Below, piece after piece: positions 25,750 to 34,906 of a DNA stretch of 64,000 nt (the stretch's first letter is position 1; every line of letters starts with the position of its first letter). The stretch covers positions 27,463-91,462 of the forward strand of contig JAJRSW010000039.1 of NCBI GenBank assembly GCA_024278595.1, written 5' to 3'. The translations under genes were made by a program, and so were the position numbers. This DNA comes from Fidelibacterota bacterium (GTDB lineage: Bacteria; Fidelibacterota; UBA8477; JABMPR01). The notes beneath the pieces were generated by a model that worked only from the letters and a program-made list of their open reading frames with translations, had not been told where the DNA came from and searched no databases.

Positions 25750-28098
25750 ATGGCCTTTAAAATTGAAAAGGTAGCCATTCTGGGAGCTGGTGTCATGGGC
25801 GCTCAGATCGCCACCCACCTCTCAAATGCCGGCATCCCCAGTTTTCTGTTTGATATGAATCAGGAACTGGCGGTAAAAGGCTTGGAGGGGATGAAAAAGC
25901 TTAAACCCAGCCCGGTATATAATCCCAAAACCTTGGGGATGATCACCCCGTGTAACTATGATGATCATCTGGACAAGATCGGTGAAGTTGATTGGGTCGT
26001 TGAAGTGATCGCCGAAAGGCTGGATTGGAAACAGGGCTTGTTTGAAAAGATTATACCCCACATGAGTGATTCGGCTTTATTGACCAGTAACACATCAGGT
26101 CTGGCTCTATCAGAGATGGTCTCAAGCATGCCGGAGGATGTGAAGCAGCGCTTCTTTATCACGCATTTTTTTAATCCACCCCGCTATATGAAATTGGTTG
26201 AGCTCGTCGGGGGTTCCGAAACCGATCAGGAGGCCATGGAGGATATGGCGGTATTCCTGGAAGATGTACTGGGAAAGGGCGTGGTCTGGGCGAAGGACAC
26301 GGCCAATTTTATTGCCAATCGGATCGGTGTGTACGGGATGATGTTAACGCTGAAGTTGGCTCGTGAAAAGCGTTTGAGCATCCCTGATGTTGATGGCTTG
26401 ACCGGGACCGCCATTGGCCACATGAAATCAGCCACCTTCAGAACGGCCGATGTGGTTGGACTGGATACGCTGGTACATGTAGCAGAAAATGCCTATGACA
26501 AAGGTGAAGCCGACGAGGAGAGAGATATATTTCTCATCCCGGATTATCTGAAGTCAATGTTGGATAATGGCTGGCTGGGAGCCAAGACTAAACAGGGATT
26601 CTACAAAAAAGTAGATCGGAAAACTATTCTGGCTCTAAACCTGGATACCCTGGAGTATGAACCTTCCGTCAAAAAGAAATTTGATGCCATCAGGGTTTCA
26701 AAAAATGAGACCTATCTACCCGGGAAACTCAGAAGTATTGTCAAAATCGATGATGTGGCTGGGAAATTTCTATGGGAGCTCCACGCCGGAATTTTGATCT
26801 ATTCTGCCAATCGTCTCCCTGAGATCTCTGATGATATTGTCAACATTGACAATGCCATGAAATGGGGTTTTGGATGGGAAATGGGTCCCTTTGAGATCTG
26901 GGATGCCTTGGGAGTAGCTGAAACTATAACTCGCATGAAACAGGATGGTTATAAGATTCCAGCCTGGGTCACAAATATGCTGGGTAAAGGAATCGCATCA
27001 TTCTATGGCTTTGATGGTCAGGTGAAAACCTATTACGATCCAGCCAGTGAATCCATGCAAGCCGTACCAACCCATCTCCTCGCTGTCGATTTTGATGTGG
27101 TTAAGAAAACGGGCGGTTTGATCAAAAAAGATTGGTCAGCATCATTGATCGATCTAGGTGATGGTGTGGCTGCAGTTACCATGCACTCCGTGCTTCAGCC
27201 CACCTTCAATCCCATTGACGGATCCATGATCGGAATGTTTGATCAGGCCGTGGATTGGGTCCAGGAAAATGGCTACAAAGGCTTGGTGATCGCCTCTGAA
27301 GCCACTCACTTTTCTGCCGGGGCTAATCTGGCCCTCATGCTAAAAGCGATTGATGAAAAAGATTGGGATAGTCTGGAGGCTATGAGTAAAGGAATGCAGG
27401 ATACGCTGCAGAAACTGCGCTTTGCTTCCTTCCCGGTTGTTGCTGCCCCCCATTCTCTGGCTTTGGGCGGTGGTTATGAAACCATCGGCGCCTGTGATCG
27501 GATCGTAGCTGCTGCTGAATTATATACAGGCTTAGTTGAAGTCGGTGTGGGACTGATTCCCGGTGGTGGCGGCAATCTACGCATGATCATGAAAACCAGC
27601 GATCGTTTGGCCAAAGGTCGGGCGGGGGCGTTCCCAGTAGCCCAAAAGTGTTTCGAAGCAATTGGGTTCGCCAAGGTTTCAATGTCAGCAAAAGAAGCCG
27701 TGGCCATTGGTTATCTCACCAAGCAGGATAAGATCATCATCAATGGGGACCATCGGGTTGCCAAGGCCAAGGAGGAAGTCCTGGCCATGAGTGAAGGCTA
27801 TGCGGCTCCAGACATGCGGACTGATCTATTCCTGCCTGGAAAAGGCGGACGACTGGCTGTCAGGAGTACTGTAAAAGGCTTTCTGAAAACAGGAAAGATC
27901 TCGGAACATGATGCATTCATAGCCGAGAAGTTAGCTTTTGTGCTTACTGGTGGTGATAAGGGTGGGATTATGAAACCTCTGGATGAACAATATCTACTGG
28001 ATATTGAAAGAGAGGCTTTTGTTTCACTTGCCGGGGAACCAAAGACCCGGGCGCGCATAGAATACATGTTGAAGCGAGGTAAACCTCTCAGAAACTAA
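25750..28098 (+). CDS. Fused 3-hydroxyacyl-CoA dehydrogenase / enoyl-CoA hydratase (FadN-like)
   Basis: A 782-residue bifunctional enzyme starting at the ATG right after the thiolase stop. The dehydrogenase is N-terminal (NAD motif VAILGAGVMGAQIA, 8-21; catalytic region FFITHFFNPPRYMKLVE at about 135) and the hydratase C-terminal (VIASEATHFSAGANLALML, ALGGGYETIGACDRIVA). This domain order and length match Bacillus FadN rather than E. coli FadB, where the hydratase comes first. It performs the two middle steps of beta-oxidation. A hairpin terminator follows at 28149. Confidence 0.93.
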   Translation: MAFKIEKVAILGAGVMGAQIATHLSNAGIPSFLFDMNQELAVKGLEGMKKLKPSPVYNPKTLGMITPCNYDDHLDKIGEVDWVVEVIAERLDWKQGLFEKIIPHMSDSALLTSNTSGLALSEMVSSMPEDVKQRFFITHFFNPPRYMKLVELVGGSETDQEAMEDMAVFLEDVLGKGVVWAKDTANFIANRIGVYGMMLTLKLAREKRLSIPDVDGLTGTAIGHMKSATFRTADVVGLDTLVHVAENAYDKGEADEERDIFLIPDYLKSMLDNGWLGAKTKQGFYKKVDRKTILALNLDTLEYEPSVKKKFDAIRVSKNETYLPGKLRSIVKIDDVAGKFLWELHAGILIYSANRLPEISDDIVNIDNAMKWGFGWEMGPFEIWDALGVAETITRMKQDGYKIPAWVTNMLGKGIASFYGFDGQVKTYYDPASESMQAVPTHLLAVDFDVVKKTGGLIKKDWSASLIDLGDGVAAVTMHSVLQPTFNPIDGSMIGMFDQAVDWVQENGYKGLVIASEATHFSAGANLALMLKAIDEKDWDSLEAMSKGMQDTLQKLRFASFPVVAAPHSLALGGGYETIGACDRIVAAAELYTGLVEVGVGLIPGGGGNLRMIMKTSDRLAKGRAGAFPVAQKCFEAIGFAKVSMSAKEAVAIGYLTKQDKIIINGDHRVAKAKEEVLAMSEGYAAPDMRTDLFLPGKGGRLAVRSTVKGFLKTGKISEHDAFIAEKLAFVLTGGDKGGIMKPLDEQYLLDIEREAFVSLAGEPKTRARIEYMLKRGKPLRN

Positions 28099-28148
28099 TC
28101 AGTGCCCCAGGGTTTTCCGTTTTCCTCCTCAGGGTGCTTTTAATAAGA

Positions 28149-28174
28149 GGCGGCGATTTCTAATCGTCGCCTTT
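28149..28174 (+). terminator. Rho-independent terminator after beta-oxidation operon
   Basis: Stem GGCGGCGATT / AATCGTCGCC (one mismatch), loop TCT, then CTTTG. It lies 50 bp after the last operon stop. Confidence 0.7.
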
Positions 28175-28332
28175 GTATGTTCTGATAATCTTTGATATGG
28201 CTGGACCTTATGCACAACCCGTTCACTCATCCAAAGTGAGTGTCGTCAAATTTTCAGCGGTTTTGTAAACTATAAATTTGCTGATCACTTATTATAGACT
28301 TATTTTTAGGAAAAAATATTCAGGACAAAGAT

Positions 28333-28662
28333 ATGGACCTTGCCCAAAAACAACAGATTGCTGATCGCATCGCCGCTGAGATCAAAAGTACTCGGACACA
28401 GATATCTGAGTTGGAAGAGCTCACCAAACCAATCCCACTTGATGGTACCGTTGGTCGCATCTCCAGGATGGAAGCGATCAACAATAAAAGTGTAAATGAG
28501 CATTTACTCGCAAAGACCAAAGCCAGACTGGTAAAATTAGAATCATCCCGCTCCTTTATCGAAAAAGAGGATTATGGAAACTGTCGGGCCTGCAAACAAC
28601 CCATTCCTCTGGGACGCTTGATGATGCTTCCTGAAACAGATAAATGTGTAGAATGTGCCTGA
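28333..28662 (+). CDS. DksA/TraR-type zinc-finger protein
   Basis: A 109-residue protein with an N-terminal coiled-coil-like helix pair and a C-terminal four-cysteine zinc finger: Cys84-x2-Cys87 (CRAC) and Cys105-x2-Cys108 (CVEC). DksA/TraR proteins bind the RNA polymerase secondary channel and modulate transcription, often with ppGpp. It is shorter than DksA (about 150) and lacks a clear DxxDxA tip motif, so its activity may differ. A lone gene on the + strand. Confidence 0.75.
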   Translation: MDLAQKQQIADRIAAEIKSTRTQISELEELTKPIPLDGTVGRISRMEAINNKSVNEHLLAKTKARLVKLESSRSFIEKEDYGNCRACKQPIPLGRLMMLPETDKCVECA

Positions 28663-28821
28663 TACAGAATATGTCTGAAGATCAGCCAGCAAATAGCTTC
28701 TAAGGTGATTCGCTGTTGGTGTTAAGCTGAAAGCAGTACATAACCATGGTAGCCATGAATATTCGTATTTACATCGACTACTTATGAGAATTGAAAAAAG
28801 GTCGCGCTTTCTAGATTAATG

Positions 28822-29169
28822 CTAACAGGTTATATGTAAGACCAGATTCGTGTCCTTGTCGTTGATGTGTGATATTGCAGCAGGTGTTTTTTTGACGATC
28901 AGGGCCACATTCATTTCGTGGGCTCGGGCCCGGACTTCTTCTGTGACTGGTAGACGACCATTCATGCCTGTTCCGATCACCAGCGTTCGACAATTCCAGG
29001 GGATGTTTTCAGCTGTGGTCAGGGGCGTATGCCCATAGCGGGATTTGAGGGCTCGAGATGATCTTTTGTTTCGAATTTCAACCAGACGATTATTACTGAT
29101 CACCACATCCTGAGTATATATTTTACCATCTATTGTGATCTTGCCAAAGAGCAGGGTATCAACTTGCAA
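28822..29169 (-). CDS. Mth938-like domain protein (DUF498)
   Basis: A 115-residue protein of the Mth938/NDUFAF3-like fold. The core segment NCRTLVIGTGMNGRLPVTEE and the later ALIVKKTPAA are typical. It starts at TTG with GAGG 7 nt upstream; a stop codon lies directly before, so no longer start exists. Function in bacteria is unknown. It is downstream of hypE on the same strand but about 100 nt away. Confidence 0.75.
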   Translation of the reverse strand: MQVDTLLFGKITIDGKIYTQDVVISNNRLVEIRNKRSSRALKSRYGHTPLTTAENIPWNCRTLVIGTGMNGRLPVTEEVRARAHEMNVALIVKKTPAAISHINDKDTNLVLHITC

Positions 29170-29273
29170 TTATGAACCTCGAATTGTGATAAGTTACATG
29201 ATCAGCTATTATTTCCAGAAATCTTCTGGGCGCTGTGTGATTAGAAAAAACCGCTAGTTTCTGATCAATAAGA

Positions 29274-30323
29274 TCAACAGATACGCGGGAGTTGCTCTCC
29301 AACAGGCATATCTACGATCCGGTTGGCGCCCAGGCCGGTACGCAATGCCACGATACCAGGATGCTTGTCAGTTACTTCACCGATAATAACAGCAGCCTGT
29401 CCCAGTGGATTGGCCTGCATGGCCACTAACATTTCAGCAGCTATTTCAGTTGGAACAATGGCCAGCAATTTCCCTTCATTTGCCACGTACAGCGGATCAA
29501 TGCCCAGGATCTCACAGGCACCCCGAACATTTTCTTTTACGGGTATGGTATCGGTGAAAAGCTGGATACCCACCTGCGAACTATGGGCAAATTCATTTAA
29601 ACTGGTAGCCAGCCCTCCTCGGGTGGGATCCCGCATGGCGTGGATATCTTTGCTTACCTGCAGCATGTCTGCCACAAGATGATTCAACCCGGCAGTATCG
29701 CTAGTCACTTTGGATTGGAATGAAAGGCCTTCCCGGCTGGTCATGACCGCCATCCCATGGTCCGCCACGGTTCCCGAAAGTAGAATTTTATCCCCGGGTT
29801 TTAGATTGGCGGCCGAGATGTGAACATCATCCGGCACAAAACCAAATCCAGTGGTATTGATAAACAATTTATCGCAGCTGCCACGATTCACCACTTTCGT
29901 GTCACCAGCGACGATCTGAACCCCGGCAAGTTTGGCTGCCTTTTCCATGGAGAGTACTATTCGGTGTAAAATTTCAAACGGCAGACCTTCTTCAAGAATG
30001 AATCCAACACTCATGAATTTTGGCTGGGCGCCACTCATGGCCACATCATTAACCGTTCCATTGATGGCCAGATCGCCAATATCTCCACCGGGGAAAAAGA
30101 TGGGGTCTACCACAAAGGTATCAGTGCTAAAGGCTATTCTGCCGCCTGGATTTTCCAGGATGGCCTGATCTTCCATTTTCTCAAGGGTGGTATTGGTGAA
30201 CCGGGGCAAAAAGATCTTATCGATCATCTCACTGGAGAGTTTGCCACCGGCACCGTGGGCCAGTTGGACTGTATCATGAGTTAGAATGGGTACGGGGCAG
30301 GCAAGGGCTTCAGGAATATCCAT
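29274..30323 (-). CDS. hypE: Hydrogenase maturation protein HypE
   Basis: A 349-residue PurM-like protein ending in PRIC. The terminal Cys is where HypF attaches a carbamoyl group, which HypE dehydrates to thiocyanate, the source of the CN ligands on the NiFe site iron. Motifs: LAHGAGGKLSSEMI at the N-terminus and STDTFVVDPIFFPGGDIG. It follows hypD (47 nt apart) in the minus-strand hyp operon. Confidence 0.96.
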   Translation of the reverse strand: MDIPEALACPVPILTHDTVQLAHGAGGKLSSEMIDKIFLPRFTNTTLEKMEDQAILENPGGRIAFSTDTFVVDPIFFPGGDIGDLAINGTVNDVAMSGAQPKFMSVGFILEEGLPFEILHRIVLSMEKAAKLAGVQIVAGDTKVVNRGSCDKLFINTTGFGFVPDDVHISAANLKPGDKILLSGTVADHGMAVMTSREGLSFQSKVTSDTAGLNHLVADMLQVSKDIHAMRDPTRGGLATSLNEFAHSSQVGIQLFTDTIPVKENVRGACEILGIDPLYVANEGKLLAIVPTEIAAEMLVAMQANPLGQAAVIIGEVTDKHPGIVALRTGLGANRIVDMPVGEQLPRIC

Positions 30324-30370
30324 GTATGATTCTCGCTTAAAATTACAGTTTACGCTCAGTGTTTTGCAGA

Positions 30371-31465
30371 CTAATTGTCTAATATTCGTTGATATTTAAA
30401 ATACGCTGCACAAGCACCCTCACTGGAAACCATGGTTGCTCCCAGGGGGGTCTGGGGCGTGCATTCTTTACCAAAAGCAGGACAATCGTGGGGCTTCTTC
30501 AAGCCCTGCAGGATCACACCACTGATGCAGATCTCAGGTTCCTCAGTATGAATATCAGTCACTTCGAACTTTAATTCAGCATCATAGGCCGCATATTTTT
30601 GGGTAATTTTAAACCCGCTGACTGGTATTTCACCAATCCCTCGCCACTTGCGGTCAGTAATCTCAAAAATATCTCGAATGATATTCTGGGCTGCTTTGTT
30701 GCCACCCTGTTCCACGATCCTGGTGTAACGATTTTCCACGTGGTGGGTGCCAGCTTCCAATTGTTTAACGGTATGTAGAATTCCATCCAGAACATCCAAG
30801 GGTTCAAAACCGGTGATGACGATGGGAACCTCATATTTTTTGGCAATGGGATCATACTCGTCCCAGCCCATTACTGTGCATACATGACCGGCTGCCAAAT
30901 AACCTTGAACGCGATTTGACGGAGATGAGAGGAGGGTCTCCATGGCAGGAGGGACCAGGGCATGGCTCACAAGCTCACTGAAGTTGCTTAAACCTTCCTT
31001 GGCCGCTTGAGCAATGGCCATGGCATTCCCGGGAGCAGTGGTCTCGAATCCCACAGCAAAGAAGACTACCTCCTTGTCCGGATTTTCACGAGCGATCTTC
31101 AAACTCTCCAAGGGGGAAAAGACGGTTCGCACATCGCCACCTTCTGAGCGGACCATAAATAGATCTTTATGGCTGCCAGGAACCCTTAGCATATCACCAA
31201 AGCTGGTAAAGATCACATCGGGACGACCGGCAATTTCAAGGGCCTGATCAATGATCTCCAGCGGCGTAACGCAGACCGGACATCCCGGGCCGTGAACCAG
31301 CTCGATCTCTTTGGGCAGCACCTGGTCGATGCCATTACGAATGATGGAATGGGTCTGGCCGCCACAGATCTCCATGATCACCCAGGGTTGGGTGGTGACT
31401 GCGTGAATTTCAGCCAGGATCTTTTTGGCAACAACCGGGTCGCGGAATTCATCTAAATATTTCAT
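30371..31465 (-). CDS. hypD: Hydrogenase maturation protein HypD
   Basis: A 364-residue iron-sulfur protein on which the Fe(CN)2CO unit is built with HypC. Visible motifs: [11 protein letters not shown], the [10 protein letters not shown] cysteine pair, the [14 protein letters not shown] region, and the C-terminal cluster cysteines in [15 protein letters not shown] and [10 protein letters not shown]. Length and motifs are complete. It lies between hypC and hypE, separated from hypC by about 300 bp of repeat DNA. Confidence 0.96.
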   Translation of the reverse strand: MKYLDEFRDPVVAKKILAEIHAVTTQPWVIMEICGGQTHSIIRNGIDQVLPKEIELVHGPGCPVCVTPLEIIDQALEIAGRPDVIFTSFGDMLRVPGSHKDLFMVRSEGGDVRTVFSPLESLKIARENPDKEVVFFAVGFETTAPGNAMAIAQAAKEGLSNFSELVSHALVPPAMETLLSSPSNRVQGYLAAGHVCTVMGWDEYDPIAKKYEVPIVITGFEPLDVLDGILHTVKQLEAGTHHVENRYTRIVEQGGNKAAQNIIRDIFEITDRKWRGIGEIPVSGFKITQKYAAYDAELKFEVTDIHTEEPEICISGVILQGLKKPHDCPAFGKECTPQTPLGATMVSSEGACAAYFKYQRILDN

Positions 31466-31483
31466 TTATGCTCATCTTTTTTT

Positions 31484-31600
31484 AGCCACGAATTCTCATG
31501 GATGTACACAGATGTATTTGGTGGGAGTAAACGCTGCTCAACCATTTTGCAATTATGGATCATACTTTTTCATCTGTGTGAATCTGTATCCGAGACTTAT
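31484..31600. repeat. Dispersed TTAGCCACGAATTC-type repeat
   Basis: Begins TTTAGCCACGAATTCTCATG with ACACAGATG, then CATCTGTGTGAATCTG near 31570, forming an imperfect inverted arrangement. Such blocks are common intergenic repeats in this type of genome. With the element at 31604-31776 it fills the 307 bp hypC-hypD gap; no gene is visible there. Confidence 0.5.
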
Positions 31601-31603
31601 GAC

Positions 31604-31776
31604 CTAGTGTCGAGTCAACCATGTCTTGTCCTTTTTGCTGTTACCTGCGTTAAATATTTCAACCATAGCTATACTTCGATGAACTCAGCACGAGCGGCTA
31701 TGCTAAGAATATTTGCCTGGTTGGCAACAAAAACTCCTGCGACTTTTTGCACATAACATGGTTAACACAACACTAG
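31604..31776 (-). mobile_element. Non-coding element with CTAG terminal inverted repeats (family copy C)
   Basis: Ends are imperfect 25 bp inverted repeats (CTAGTGTCGAGTCAACCATG at 31604 against CTAGTGTTGTGTTAACCATG read from 31776 on the minus strand; about 20 of 25 match). The interior, read on the minus strand, aligns with the copies at 54522 and 63533: GCAG..TTTTGT, AACCAGGCAAA, ATAGC..TATGGTTG, TTTAACGCAG. It has no ORF of note. The end at 31776 overlaps the TAG stop of hypC, so the element appears to supply or coincide with that stop. It resembles a MITE. Confidence 0.65.
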
Positions 31777-32045
31777 TCAGGCCGTTCTAGTTTTTCAATC
31801 TCAATGCCATCAGCTTGGGCTGCATCGATCACTTCATCCCAGGCATCAAAAGAATTATTGGCTTCTTCTTCATTCAAAACTGATAGGGCAAACCCAGCAT
31901 GGACAATAGTGTATTGACCAATTTCGATCTCAGGAACATATTCTAAACAGGCCTTGCTTACCGAACCAGAAAAGTCAATATTGCCCATTTTGAGACCGTT
32001 CTCGTCAAATATTTCTAATAGTTTTCCGGGGATTGCTAGGCACAT
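31773..32045 (-). CDS. hypC: Hydrogenase maturation chaperone HypC
   Basis: A 90-residue HypC/HybG-type protein with the invariant N-terminus MCLAIPGK, in which Cys2 holds the iron precursor with HypD. The stop TAG lies at the very end of the inverted-repeat element to its left, so the natural C-terminus may have been changed; the terminal residues IEKLERPD are not typical of the family. Confidence 0.95.
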   Translation of the reverse strand: MCLAIPGKLLEIFDENGLKMGNIDFSGSVSKACLEYVPEIEIGQYTIVHAGFALSVLNEEEANNSFDAWDEVIDAAQADGIEIEKLERPD

Positions 32046-32113
32046 GTGGGGGGTCCTGTTTTAGTTTGGTGGGTTTGATGGGTTTTTGATATGAATTTGC
32101 ATATTCTAAATAC

Positions 32114-32479
32114 TTAAGATCTTCGTGAATAATTCTGCAGTTTTAGTGTCATCTTCGATATGCGCTCGATTTGGTCGTAAAGCTTATTAAAAATCTTGTT
32201 GTCAATATAGTCCAAATCTAAGGCAATGTATAGATGGGACTGCAATTCTGAAGCTGAACCGTGAGAGTAAATTAAAAAGTTAGCAAATTCTTTTGAACTT
32301 TCTCGGCCAAATCCCTCTGCAATGTTTGCCATTATAGAGACACTACAGCTGCTTGTTTGATCTCTAAGCCCGCAGTCGCAAGAATATTGTCCATTATTTG
32401 TCACCCGATAAATGTGGGTCGTTAATATTCTAGATTTTTGCCATACTTCAAGATCTTCAAATTGTTTAAATGTAGTCAT
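32114..32479 (-). CDS. Four-helix-bundle protein (S23/IVS-type)
   Basis: A 121-residue protein of the four-helix-bundle family first known from 23S rRNA intervening sequences. The opening FEDLEVWQKSRILTTHIYRV and the segment ANIAEGFGRESSKEFANFL are diagnostic. It contains an unusual Cys cluster (CDCGLRDQTSSCS). No function is established. Here it lies inside the hyp operon between hypC and hypF, where it has no known maturation role, so it is probably a mobile insertion. Confidence 0.88.
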   Translation of the reverse strand: MTTFKQFEDLEVWQKSRILTTHIYRVTNNGQYSCDCGLRDQTSSCSVSIMANIAEGFGRESSKEFANFLIYSHGSASELQSHLYIALDLDYIDNKIFNKLYDQIERISKMTLKLQNYSRRS

Positions 32480-32526
32480 AAATAGCTCTTGTTTTCAGGA
32501 TTCGCGAACATATTAAACCCAAAAAC

Positions 32527-34740
32527 TCAAAAACTCAAAAACCCCCGCCCGATAGCTATCTGCCCCAGGGCTAACCCGCCATCATTGCTGGGGACTTGTC
32601 CATGGGTATAGACCTCAAATTGATCTCGTTCTAAAACTTGCAAAAGTCCCTCAAAAAGCAACTGATTCTGAAAGACTCCACCACTCAAAACAAGCTTGGC
32701 AATACCCGTATCATTTCTGAGAAGTTCAGCAATATGAACAAAGGTTTTAATTAAGCTGTGGTGAAACCATTGGCTTAAGGCGGTAATAGATTTACCGGAG
32801 TTTATCCTGCGTACTAACTCATGCATGATATGTGAGATAGAGATGGCATGATGGTTTTCATGTTTCAACAGATCAAAGTTAGTAAAATCCAGGCCCAATT
32901 CATTATGAGCTGCCTGCATAAATTCGATGGCGGCCTGAGCCTCATAGCGAATCTCCTGCCGGCCACCGGATAGGGCTGCCACTGCATCAAACAACCGTCC
33001 GCAACTACTGGTCAGGGGTGAGTTTAGTCCCTGTTCAATCATTTGAATGATAGGGGTCAGGTCTTTGTTCAACAATGCTGGAATAGCAGGTAGCTCGACA
33101 CCATAACTGTGGTGGAGATAACTTGCTCCAATGCGCCACGGAGCCCTGATGGCAGCCTCGCCACCGGGTAAGGGCATGGGCTCAAAAAAGGCTTTTCGCT
33201 GGAATCCATGGAGATCACCTATCAGAAATTCACCGCCCCAGATCGTACCATCAGTTCCAAAGCCCGTACCATCCATGATGATCCCGATAACCGGTTCATC
33301 TAGGCCATTCTCAAGCATGCATGCTGCCAGATGGGCATGGTGATGCTGAACCCCGAGTAAGGGCAGATCTTGTTCCCTGGCCCATTTTGTAGCTAGATAT
33401 TCCGGGTGCAGATCGTGGACGATTAGCTCGGGTTCGATCTCGAAAATACGTTTGATGTGCTCCATGGTCATCTGGAAAAACTCATAAGCTTCCAAATTCT
33501 CAAGATCTCCGATATGTTGACTAAGGAATACCTGATCATCTTTTGAAAGTGCGATGGTATTTTTCAATTCACCGCCCACAGCCAGAATGGCAGGCCCCTT
33601 GTTCTTTAAGAATATGGGTCGGGGAGCAGAGCCGCGACTACGCCGGATCGGACGGATCTCACCGGCCATTTCCGTAACTACGGAATCATCACTGCGCAAA
33701 TATATATCCCGGTCATGCAGCAGAAAATAGTCAGCCATACCGCTCAGACGCTCCAGTGCTTCATCATTGTCAATACAAATTGGTTCTTCACTAAAGTTGG
33801 CGCTGGTCATCACCAGCACGCTCAAGGTATCATTGAGTAACAAGTGGTGCAGGGGAGTATAGGGAAGCATGATTCCCAGACGATCATTTCCAGGCGCGAT
33901 ATTGGGAGCAAGATCAGTCAGATCTTTGATCGAAGCCAGCAGGATCGGTGCCTGAATTGACGATAGAGCCTGCTCCTCAGCTGGATCGAGCTGGACGATC
34001 TGATGAGCCATTTCTAGATCACGTATCATCAGGGCAAAGGGTTTTTCAGCACGCCCTTTTGCGATGCGCAATGTAGCCACTGCAGTTTCATTGCCGGCAT
34101 CCACAGCCAGGTGAAAGCCACCGAGACCTTTGATGGCCAGGATCTTCCCTTCAGTTAGTAACTGGACTGTCTTTAAGATCGGATCATCAACATCCTGACG
34201 CATCCCGCTGGCATCAGTAAGCCAGATCTGGGGGCCACATACTGGACAGGCATTGGGCTGGGCATGAAACCGGCGATCTTCCGGATCCTCGTACTCTGTT
34301 TTACAATCCTGGCAAAGTGGAAAATCCTTCATGGAGGTAAATGGTCGATCATAGGGGATATTTTCGATGATAGTATAGCGGGGACCACAATTGGTACAGT
34401 TAATGAACGGATAATGAAAACGCCGATCTCCTGGATCAAAAAGCTCCTGGCGGCAATCCTCACAGAGGGCCACATCAGGAGCAATAAGGGTGGAAACAGC
34501 TGCCTGCCCCGCTGATGGTATAATGATAAATTCAGTATCATCGGATAGGGGAATATCCTCGGCGTCAATTGAAATTATGGTTGAAAGTGGTGGGGCCTCC
34601 AGACCAAGCCGCTGGTCAAATTCAGCATGTTGGGCTGAACTGCCCTGGATCTTAACCTTCACCCCCTCCGATGTATTTGAGACAGAGCCCCGCAGCCCAA
34701 TATCACGAGCCAGGTTGTAAATAAATGGCCGAAACCCCAC
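32527..34740 (-). CDS. hypF: Carbamoyltransferase HypF, start codon unclear
   Basis: At least 737 residues. It makes the thiocarbamate on HypE from carbamoyl phosphate. Domains in order: acylphosphatase-like, incomplete as annotated (GFRPFIYNLA); two zinc-finger units (CEDC...CTNC and CQDC...CPVC, with DRRFHYPFINC and DRRFHAQPNAC); a YrdC-like domain (GLGGFHLAVDA); and a Kae1-like domain (VQHHHAHLAACMLE, GIIMDGTGFG). The GTG at 34740 is inside the conserved VQGVGFRPF motif. Homologous codons (RRLITINGIVQG) continue upstream in frame to a TGA with no ATG, GTG or TTG. Either a rare start such as ATA at 34788 is used, or a 1 nt indel has separated the ATG at 34798 from the frame. Confidence 0.9.
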   Translation of the reverse strand: MGFRPFIYNLARDIGLRGSVSNTSEGVKVKIQGSSAQHAEFDQRLGLEAPPLSTIISIDAEDIPLSDDTEFIIIPSAGQAAVSTLIAPDVALCEDCRQELFDPGDRRFHYPFINCTNCGPRYTIIENIPYDRPFTSMKDFPLCQDCKTEYEDPEDRRFHAQPNACPVCGPQIWLTDASGMRQDVDDPILKTVQLLTEGKILAIKGLGGFHLAVDAGNETAVATLRIAKGRAEKPFALMIRDLEMAHQIVQLDPAEEQALSSIQAPILLASIKDLTDLAPNIAPGNDRLGIMLPYTPLHHLLLNDTLSVLVMTSANFSEEPICIDNDEALERLSGMADYFLLHDRDIYLRSDDSVVTEMAGEIRPIRRSRGSAPRPIFLKNKGPAILAVGGELKNTIALSKDDQVFLSQHIGDLENLEAYEFFQMTMEHIKRIFEIEPELIVHDLHPEYLATKWAREQDLPLLGVQHHHAHLAACMLENGLDEPVIGIIMDGTGFGTDGTIWGGEFLIGDLHGFQRKAFFEPMPLPGGEAAIRAPWRIGASYLHHSYGVELPAIPALLNKDLTPIIQMIEQGLNSPLTSSCGRLFDAVAALSGGRQEIRYEAQAAIEFMQAAHNELGLDFTNFDLLKHENHHAISISHIMHELVRRINSGKSITALSQWFHHSLIKTFVHIAELLRNDTGIAKLVLSGGVFQNQLLFEGLLQVLERDQFEVYTHGQVPSNDGGLALGQIAIGRGFLSF

Positions 34741-34906
34741 CCCCTGGACAATCCCATTAATCGTAATTAGGCGTCTAGTTTTGATTATGGATTCCCATTT
34801 ACCTTTTCACAATAAATTCAAGAAAGATTATGAAACATGCTTGATTTTAAACAATTCGTGTCATTTGCGAAAGTCATGGTTGTGTCATTCTTAGGCAAAT
34901 ATAAAT

